Below, one piece after another: positions 30,376-35,379 of a stretch of DNA of 35,379 nt (within the stretch, counting starts at the first letter, position 1; the number at the start of each line of letters is the position of its first letter). The notes beneath the pieces were generated by a model. The model worked only from the letters and a program-made list of their open reading frames with translations, searched no databases and had not been told where the DNA came from. A program made the position numbers and the translations under genes. The stretch lies in assembly GCA_944386485.1 (NCBI GenBank), contig CALXBG010000033.1, forward strand, positions 1 through 35,379, in the 5' to 3' direction. Source of the stretch: an uncultured Pygmaiobacter sp. (lineage in GTDB: Bacteria; Bacillota; Clostridia; Oscillospirales; Ruminococcaceae).

Positions 30376-32289
30376 ATGGAGGACTTTTTGCCGATCAGCG
30401 GCGAGGAGATGCGCGCGCGGGGCTGGCAGTACTGCGACTTTGTCGTCGTCTCAGGCGACGCCTATGTCGACCACCCCAGCTTTGGCCCGGCGATCATCTC
30501 CCGGCTGCTCGAGAGCGAGGGCTACCGGGTGGGCTTTCTGTCCCAGCCGGATTTCACCACCCCCGAGAGCTTCAAGGAGTTCGGGCGGCCGCGCTATGCC
30601 TTTCTGATCGGGGCGGGCAACGTCGACAGCATGGTCGCCCACTATTCGGTCGCCAAGATCCGCCGCAAGGAGGACGAATACACCCCCGGCGGCAAGGCGG
30701 GCAAGCGGCCCGACCGCGCGGCCACCGTCTATGCCAGGCTGGCCCGGCAGGCCTATCCCGAGGTACCGATCGTGCTCGGCGGGCTCGAGGCCTCGCTGCG
30801 CCGGTTTGCCCACTATGATTACTGGTCGGACAGCGTGATGCCCTCGGTCCTCGAGGATTCCGGGGCCGACCTGCTCACCTTCGGTATGGGGGAGCACCAG
30901 ACGGGCGAGATCGCAAAGCGGCTTGCAGCGGGGGAGAAGATCTCCGGGATGACCGACATCCCCGGCACCTGCTACCTCACCGACAGCTTCGGGCTGCCGG
31001 CGGGATATGTCGAGTGCGCGGGCTTTGCCAAGGTCTCCTCGGACAAGGTCGCCTACGCCAAGGCCTGCCGCATCCAGATGGACCAGCAGGACCCGCTGAT
31101 CGGCAAGCCGGTGGTGCAAAAGCAGCGCGGGCGGTATCTGGTCCAGAATCCGCCCAGCCGGCCGCTCTACCGGCCCGAGCTCGACCGGGTCTACGCGCTG
31201 CCCTTCACCCGCCGCTGGCACCCCAGCTACGACGCCCTTGGCGGGGTGCCGGGCCTTGCTGAGGTCGAGTTCTCGATCGCCCAGAACCGGGGCTGCTTCG
31301 GCGGGTGCAACTTCTGTGCGATCACCCTGCATCAGGGCCGACGGGTGACCAGCCGCAGCGCCGATTCGATCCTCGAAGAGGGAAAGAAGATCACCCGGAG
31401 CCCCCACTTCAAGGGCTACATCCACGACGTCGGCGGCCCGACGGCGGATTTCCGTCTGCCCAGCTGCCGTCAGCAGATGACCAAGGGGGTCTGCCCCGAC
31501 CGCAAGTGTCTCGCGCCCACCCCCTGCCCGAACCTGCTGGTCGACCACACCGAATACGTCTCGATCCTGCGCCGGCTGCGGGCGCTGCCGGGGGTCAAGA
31601 AGGTCTTTATCCGCAGCGGTATCCGGTACGATTACCTGATGCTGGACAAGGATGAGACCTTCTTTAAGGAGCTGGTCGAGCACCATATCTCGGGCCAGCT
31701 CAAGGTCGCGCCGGAGCATTGCGCCCCCGCGACGCTGGCCGCGATGGGCAAGCCCCGGATCGAGGTCTTCAACCGGTTTGTCAAGCGGTTCTACGAGCTC
31801 ACCAAGCAGGCGGGTAAAAAGCAGTATCTGGTGCCCTATCTGATGAGCAGCCACCCCGGCTGCACGCTGAAGGACGCGGTGATCCTGGCCGAGTACCTCG
31901 CCGACCACCATATGAAACCGGAACAGGTGCAGGACTTTTACCCCACACCGGGTACTGTCTCGACCTGTATGTTCTATACCGGTCTTGACCCCTACACCCT
32001 CAAGCCGGTCTATGTCGCAAAATCCGCCGAGGAGAAGGCGATGCAGCGGGCGCTGCTGCAGTACTACGAGCCGCGCAACCGGGATAAGGTGCGCCGCGCG
32101 CTCGAGCTTGCCGGCCGCAGGGATCTGATGGGCAAGCTGCTGGGCGCGCCGCAGCATGAGGGACGCGGCCATGCCGCCCCGCCCGCGCGGCAGAAACAGG
32201 CGATGGGACGGCAGAAGACTCAGCGCAGAGAGGAGAAGCAGGGCAGATGGCAGCAAGGCGCAGGCGCGGCAAGAAGAAAAAGCCGCTGA
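30376..32289 (+). CDS. ygiQ: YgiQ family radical SAM protein
   Basis: A 637-residue protein. The N-terminal domain contains DFVVVSGDAYVDHPSFG and later IVLGGLEASLRRFAHYDYWSD, both typical of YgiQ. The radical SAM domain has the CxxxCxxC cluster as Cys307, Cys311 and Cys314 in NRGCFGGCNFC. Other signatures are SGIRYDYL and LKVAPEH, and TPGTVSTCMFYTG near the end. It is widely conserved but without a proven reaction. The start at 30376 has AGAGGAGA upstream; the open frame before it overlaps the end of ftsK. The basic C-terminal tail overlaps the next gene by 43 bases. Confidence 0.9.
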   Translation: MEDFLPISGEEMRARGWQYCDFVVVSGDAYVDHPSFGPAIISRLLESEGYRVGFLSQPDFTTPESFKEFGRPRYAFLIGAGNVDSMVAHYSVAKIRRKEDEYTPGGKAGKRPDRAATVYARLARQAYPEVPIVLGGLEASLRRFAHYDYWSDSVMPSVLEDSGADLLTFGMGEHQTGEIAKRLAAGEKISGMTDIPGTCYLTDSFGLPAGYVECAGFAKVSSDKVAYAKACRIQMDQQDPLIGKPVVQKQRGRYLVQNPPSRPLYRPELDRVYALPFTRRWHPSYDALGGVPGLAEVEFSIAQNRGCFGGCNFCAITLHQGRRVTSRSADSILEEGKKITRSPHFKGYIHDVGGPTADFRLPSCRQQMTKGVCPDRKCLAPTPCPNLLVDHTEYVSILRRLRALPGVKKVFIRSGIRYDYLMLDKDETFFKELVEHHISGQLKVAPEHCAPATLAAMGKPRIEVFNRFVKRFYELTKQAGKKQYLVPYLMSSHPGCTLKDAVILAEYLADHHMKPEQVQDFYPTPGTVSTCMFYTGLDPYTLKPVYVAKSAEEKAMQRALLQYYEPRNRDKVRRALELAGRRDLMGKLLGAPQHEGRGHAAPPARQKQAMGRQKTQRREEKQGRWQQGAGAARRKSR

Positions 32290-33233
32290 AACGGTGGCTC
32301 TCGCTGGGGCTGCTGGCGCTGCTCGTCGCCTTCAGCGGGCTGATCACCGCAGGGGAACACTACGGCTGGCCGCTGCCCCGCTGGAGCGAGATTGAGACAG
32401 CGCTGGGAATCAACGACGCGCCAACCGTCGCGACCGACAGCCCGACCGCCATCTACTTCATCGATGTGGGGCAGGCGAACGCGACGCTGATCCGGCAGGG
32501 CGAGGAGTACGCGCTGATCGACGCGGGCGAGATCGGGGAGGGCGACCGGCTGGTCGAATACCTCAAGGCCGCGGGGGTCACCCGGCTGCGCTGCGTCGTG
32601 ATGACCCATCCGCACAGCGACCACATCGGCGGGATGCCCGAGGTGCTCGCCGCCTTTCCGGTGGATGAGTTCTTACTGCCCGATTTCAGCCTGCTGGATC
32701 AGACGCCCTCGAGCGATATTCTCGCAAAGACCCTCGCAGCGCTCGAGACCCAAAAGCAGAACGGCTGCAAGGTTGAGACCGCGGCGCGGGGGATGAAGAT
32801 TCCGATCGGCGAGGGTGAGCTGCGGGTGCTGCTCGCCGGCATCGAGACGGATAACGCGAACAACCTGTCGGTCTGTACCAAGTTTGTGGCCGGCGGTTTC
32901 TCCTGCCTCTTTACCGGCGACGGGGAGAAGAAGGTCGAGGAAGAACTGCTCGCGGTGGAACCGGATCTGCGGGCCGACGTCTTTCTCGCCGCCCACCACG
33001 GCAGCCGCACCAGCAACAGCGAGGAGTTTCTCGCGGCGGTGCGGCCTGGGACGGTCGTCATCTCCTGCGGGATGGACAACAGCTACGGCCATCCCCACGC
33101 CGAGGTGGTCGACCGGTTTGAGGCGCTCGGCGCGGCGGTCTACCGCACCGACCAGCAGGGCAGCATCCAGCTCACCGTCGATACCGACGGCGCGGTCACG
33201 GTGACCTGCGCGCGGGAAGGGGAGGTTTCTTAG
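32247..33233 (+). CDS. ComEC/Rec2-related MBL-fold hydrolase, membrane-anchored
   Basis: A 328-residue protein. A very basic N-terminus and one transmembrane helix (about 17-35) are followed by a metallo-beta-lactamase domain like the C-terminal part of ComEC. FIDVGQANATLI begins the domain, and the metal motif H121-P-H-S-D-H follows. LFTGDGEKKVEEELL, DVFLAAHHGSRTSNS and SYGHPHAEVVDRF complete it. The ComEC channel domain is absent. Such stand-alone proteins may act as extracellular nucleases or phosphodiesterases, but the substrate is unproven. It overlaps ygiQ by 43 bases and is followed without a gap by a DUF3006 gene, a frequent partner. Confidence 0.85.
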   Translation: MAARRRRGKKKKPLKRWLSLGLLALLVAFSGLITAGEHYGWPLPRWSEIETALGINDAPTVATDSPTAIYFIDVGQANATLIRQGEEYALIDAGEIGEGDRLVEYLKAAGVTRLRCVVMTHPHSDHIGGMPEVLAAFPVDEFLLPDFSLLDQTPSSDILAKTLAALETQKQNGCKVETAARGMKIPIGEGELRVLLAGIETDNANNLSVCTKFVAGGFSCLFTGDGEKKVEEELLAVEPDLRADVFLAAHHGSRTSNSEEFLAAVRPGTVVISCGMDNSYGHPHAEVVDRFEALGAAVYRTDQQGSIQLTVDTDGAVTVTCAREGEVS

Positions 33234-33446
33234 TTGTTCTGGAATATCGATCGCATTGAAGAGGGGATCGCGGTGCTGATCTCGGAGGAGGGCAAGCAGT
33301 ATCAGCTGCCCGCCGACCGGCTGCCGCAGGGCGCCGCAGAGGGCGACTGGGGCAGGCTGGAGGGTGGCATTTTTCTCGCCGACCCCATCGAGACCGAAAA
33401 GCGGCGCAGCATGGTGCGCGGCCTGCTCGACGACCTGCTGGGCTGA
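33234..33446 (+). CDS. DUF3006 domain-containing protein
   Basis: A 70-residue protein matching DUF3006: WNIDRIEEGIAVLISEEGKQYQLPADRLPQG, with a strand-rich core and a final helix. The start is a TTG that directly follows the stop of the MBL gene, with GGGGAGG about 9 bases upstream. DUF3006 genes very often accompany ComEC-like MBL genes in Firmicutes, so a joint role is likely though not known. Confidence 0.82.
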   Translation: MFWNIDRIEEGIAVLISEEGKQYQLPADRLPQGAAEGDWGRLEGGIFLADPIETEKRRSMVRGLLDDLLG

Positions 33447-33501
33447 AAGCGTATTTCTTAACAATTTTTTAATTCTGAAAACGGCTGTAATAATTCCCGC
33501 T

Positions 33502-33546
33502 CCGTCCGCGTTCTTATGGGTAAGAGAGCAAAAAACAAACGGACGG
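33502..33546 (+). promoter_or_regulatory. Inverted repeat flanking the leader of the 37-residue peptide
   Basis: CCGTCCG (33502-33508) pairs with CGGACGG (33540-33546). The right arm shares its last two bases with the GGGAGGG Shine-Dalgarno site at 33545-33551, so folding could modulate translation of the small gene. The long loop of 31 bases makes this uncertain. Confidence 0.3.
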
Positions 33547-33557
33547 GAGGGCTCGCT

Positions 33558-33671
33558 ATGTTTTCACAGGTTCTGCTTTTTTCGGTGTTTGGCGTTGTTT
33601 GTCTGCTGTTCAGCGTCAGCGTGCTGGCGGCGGCCGGAAGCGAGGACCCGCAGGAGATTGCGGGCCGCTGA
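33558..33671 (+). CDS. Small single-pass membrane peptide, 37 residues
   Basis: Starting MFSQVLLFSVFGVVCLLF, the peptide has one hydrophobic helix (about 4-26) and an acidic C-terminus (SEDPQEIAGR). GGGAGGG lies 6 bases before the ATG, among the strongest ribosome-binding sites in the window, and a strong terminator begins 10 bases after the stop. These two features make it a credible gene despite its length. I recognise no family. It could be a regulatory or accessory membrane microprotein, or the last gene of the uppP-ftsK-DUF3006 unit. Confidence 0.6.
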   Translation: MFSQVLLFSVFGVVCLLFSVSVLAAAGSEDPQEIAGR

Positions 33672-33681
33672 AAAAGAGAAT

Positions 33682-33722
33682 AAAAGCAGGGCGTGCAGTT
33701 TTGCTGCATGCCCTGCTTTTTT
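33682..33722. terminator. Bidirectional terminator between the small peptide gene and the DHHW gene
   Basis: A 17-bp stem (33682-33698 with 33104-equivalent right arm 33704-33720, one G-T pair), a 5-base loop and a T-run. The left arm starts with AAAA, so the minus strand also ends in T residues. It lies 7 bases after the convergent DHHW stop. Confidence 0.92.
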
Positions 33723-33728
33723 ATGCTT

Positions 33729-34964
33729 TCATACCCCGCTGTTGAGCAGCACGAGGTTGGTGTCGCTGGAAAAGCTCTGGAAGTTGTACAAAACCAACAG
33801 ATCGTCATAGCCCTCCCGCTCGATCAGCTCGTCGACGGTCGCGTCCCGCAGGTACCGCAGGTCCACCACGTCGATCTGGGCATAGTTGTTCAGCAGGAAG
33901 GGAATCAGGCTGTTGGCATAGCTGTCCTTGATGATCATCAGCTTGCCCTCGCCGCTGCCGGCAATCCGGCAGAAGCCGTTGTTGCCGTACAGGAACATCG
34001 CATACTTGTCCCGCACCGCAAGCTTGTCGGTCTCATAGAGGTTCACCGTCCGGTCGGCGAGCTTCTGGTAATCCGCCTCGCTCATGCTGCCCGCCGCGTA
34101 GGCGTCCTCGACCGCCTGCCGGGTTTCGGGATCCACCAGCTGGAGAATCGTCATCTCGGCGTCCAGACCCGGATAATAGGTCAGCTGGTCGGCCACCGCG
34201 TTGTACTGCTTGCTTTTGCTGTACAGGGTGCCAAAGAAGTCCTCCACCACCTCGGCGGTCAGCCCGTCGAGGGAGAGCGGTGTTTTGCCCACCGCGGCCG
34301 CGTAGTCGAGGTAACCGTAATAGGCGCCGAGGGTGGTCCAATGGTGGTCGGTGCGGTAGAACAGGTATTCGTCGGCATGGGCGCTAAAGGTGTCGGTCAG
34401 ATCGAGAAGATCGGCGTTCTCGCCCAGCGCGTCGGCGATCTGCTCCATCCAGGGGCCCTCCTCCACAAAGGGGGCGCCCGCCGGCAGCAGGCGGGTGAGA
34501 ATCGTATCGGCCGAGGGCACGATCATCACCTTCGCAAGGCCCGGGTGCCGGGCCGCAAAGGTGGACAGCGCATTGATGTTCGCCTCGATCTGCAGCCCGC
34601 TCGTCGCGGCGTTTTGCAGGGTGAAGAACTTCTGGTACATCGTCCCCTCATCGCCGTAGACCACCCCGTTGTTCTCGACCTTGAGCAGCAGGCTCTCGGC
34701 CCGGCTCTTGAGGCTGATCCAGCCGTCCCGGCCGAGGAACTGATCGTTGATATACTGCTCATACAGGTAGGAGAACTTCTTGTTTTCCTCGGTGGCCAGC
34801 AGGTTGGAGACGGTCAGGGTCGGCTTCTGGGCAAGGGTGCGGTTTTCCAGCTCGCTCTCCTTGCGGTCATTGACGGTGCTGTCGGCAATCGCGTAGATCA
34901 CAAGGAAGGCGAAAAAGAGCAGCACAAGGGGGTAGCGCAGCAGCGCTTTGCATTTCTCTCTCAT
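33729..34964 (-). CDS. DHHW family protein (AlgX/AlgJ-like, partner of MBOAT)
   Basis: A 411-residue protein with an N-terminal transmembrane anchor (about 10-28) and an extracytoplasmic domain. The family-naming motif is visible in LFYRTDHHWTTLGA. ELENRTLAQKP near the N-terminus and LMIIKDSYANSLIPFLLNNY near the C-terminus match DHHW/AlgX-like SGNH proteins. Such proteins receive or transfer acetyl groups onto cell-surface polysaccharide outside the membrane. The ATG at 34964 has GAGGGG about 9 bases upstream. It follows the MBOAT gene by 14 bases, the usual pairing. Confidence 0.87.
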   Translation of the reverse strand: MREKCKALLRYPLVLLFFAFLVIYAIADSTVNDRKESELENRTLAQKPTLTVSNLLATEENKKFSYLYEQYINDQFLGRDGWISLKSRAESLLLKVENNGVVYGDEGTMYQKFFTLQNAATSGLQIEANINALSTFAARHPGLAKVMIVPSADTILTRLLPAGAPFVEEGPWMEQIADALGENADLLDLTDTFSAHADEYLFYRTDHHWTTLGAYYGYLDYAAAVGKTPLSLDGLTAEVVEDFFGTLYSKSKQYNAVADQLTYYPGLDAEMTILQLVDPETRQAVEDAYAAGSMSEADYQKLADRTVNLYETDKLAVRDKYAMFLYGNNGFCRIAGSGEGKLMIIKDSYANSLIPFLLNNYAQIDVVDLRYLRDATVDELIEREGYDDLLVLYNFQSFSSDTNLVLLNSGV

Positions 34965-34978
34965 CTTCTCGTCCCCTC

Positions 34979-35379
34979 TCAAAACCGGAAATAGATAAAC
35001 GGGTTATAGGTGCTGTCCACGAGATAGGCCACCGAGATGAAGAAAACGGCGGCCAGCACCGCGATCCGCAGCAGCCGGCTCTTGCGGCTGATCCAGCTGT
35101 AAAGCCGCCGGGGCAGCGCGGTGCTGCACAGGCAGCCGATCAGGATCGCCACCCCGTAGTTGCGGACAAAGTAGAGCGCCGGGACGCCGCCCTGCGGCCA
35201 GAACAGCCGGGAGAAGAAGGTGATGATGTCCGCCATGCCGGTGTCCACCGCGAACAGGCCCCAGCCGAGCACGATGAAGAGCAGCGCGTACAGGTGCGGC
35301 CAGACACGGCCTTTCTGCAGGTGCTTGTAGAGAAATAGCTTTTCGATCGTCAGCAGCACGAAGTAGTAAAAGCCCCACA
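34979..35379 (-). CDS. MBOAT family O-acyltransferase (5' end beyond the window)
   Basis: The last 132 residues of a membrane-bound O-acyltransferase of the AlgI/DltB type. The frame is open to the window edge and begins WGFYYFVLLTIEKLFLYKHLQ, which matches the region after the catalytic His in this family. Three to four hydrophobic segments follow, and the C-terminus reads YLVDSTYNPFIYFRF, a common AlgI ending. The catalytic histidine would lie just outside the window. It probably passes acetyl groups across the membrane to the DHHW protein for polysaccharide acetylation. Confidence 0.87.
   Translation of the reverse strand, partial: WGFYYFVLLTIEKLFLYKHLQKGRVWPHLYALLFIVLGWGLFAVDTGMADIITFFSRLFWPQGGVPALYFVRNYGVAILIGCLCSTALPRRLYSWISRKSRLLRIAVLAAVFFISVAYLVDSTYNPFIYFRF

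Noticed and set aside
33364-33810. 148-codon plus-strand frame spanning DUF3006, the small peptide and the terminator
   Set aside because: It overlaps better-supported genes and runs through a strong bidirectional terminator.
1-35379. tRNA or rRNA genes, CRISPR arrays, prophage or transposase genes
   Set aside because: I looked for T-loop-like motifs, regularly spaced direct repeats and integrase/transposase motifs and saw none.

Overview
This window looks like a piece of chromosome from a GC-rich, spore-forming-lineage member of the Clostridia, most like the Oscillospiraceae/Ruminococcaceae. That placement is my inference. It rests on the high-GC codon bias, strong Shine-Dalgarno sites, frequent GTG/TTG starts, sporulation genes (ytfJ, yabP, yabQ, a SpoIIIE/FtsK translocase), a cysteine T-box and the Firmicute gene orders seen here. 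Almost all of the DNA is core genome. I see no prophage, integrase, transposase gene, CRISPR array, tRNA or rRNA.

Layout. 1-173: end of rpmB (minus strand, cut by the window edge). 355-3406: a site-2 protease, scpA, scpB, DUF2953 protein, ytfJ run, closed by a terminator. 3470-4638: rluB with a small GNAT-like gene. 4780-8006: a three-gene biotin-dependent carboxyltransferase operon (acyl-CoA-type carboxyltransferase, biotin carrier, pyruvate/oxaloacetate-type carboxyltransferase) that resembles the 12S/1.3S/5S transcarboxylase. 8038-8353: a gene-free 316-bp element of nested inverted repeats that folds as a three-way junction. 8437-11912: a surface operon (PIG-L deacetylase-like, phosphodiester glycosidase, unknown anchored protein). 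11918-13936: promoter, Cys T-box, cysS, rqcP. 14002-15177: an MFS transporter on the minus strand, lying inside what is normally a continuous yabO-yabP-yabQ-divIC-yabR cluster. 15455-17091: yabP, yabQ, divIC, yabR. 17407-19322: hflK-hflC. 19382-25691 (all minus): LOR/SDH-domain enzyme with its TetR regulator, tdk, then acn-idh-rex. 25854-33671: tepA, then uppP-ftsK-ygiQ-MBL-DUF3006 and a 37-residue membrane peptide. 33729-35379 (minus): DHHW protein and the end of an MBOAT O-acetyltransferase.

How it fits together. The most informative link is redox control. rex follows aconitase and an isocitrate-dehydrogenase-family gene in one apparent operon. An 18-bp match to the clostridial Rex operator covers the -35 box of that operon's promoter. 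A weaker match covers the -35 box of the carboxyltransferase operon. If both are real, Rex links NADH/NAD+ state to the citrate branch and to carboxyl transfer between CoA esters and oxaloacetate/pyruvate. The most unusual non-coding object is the three-way-junction element at 8038-8353, which could be a MITE-like mobile repeat or a structured RNA.
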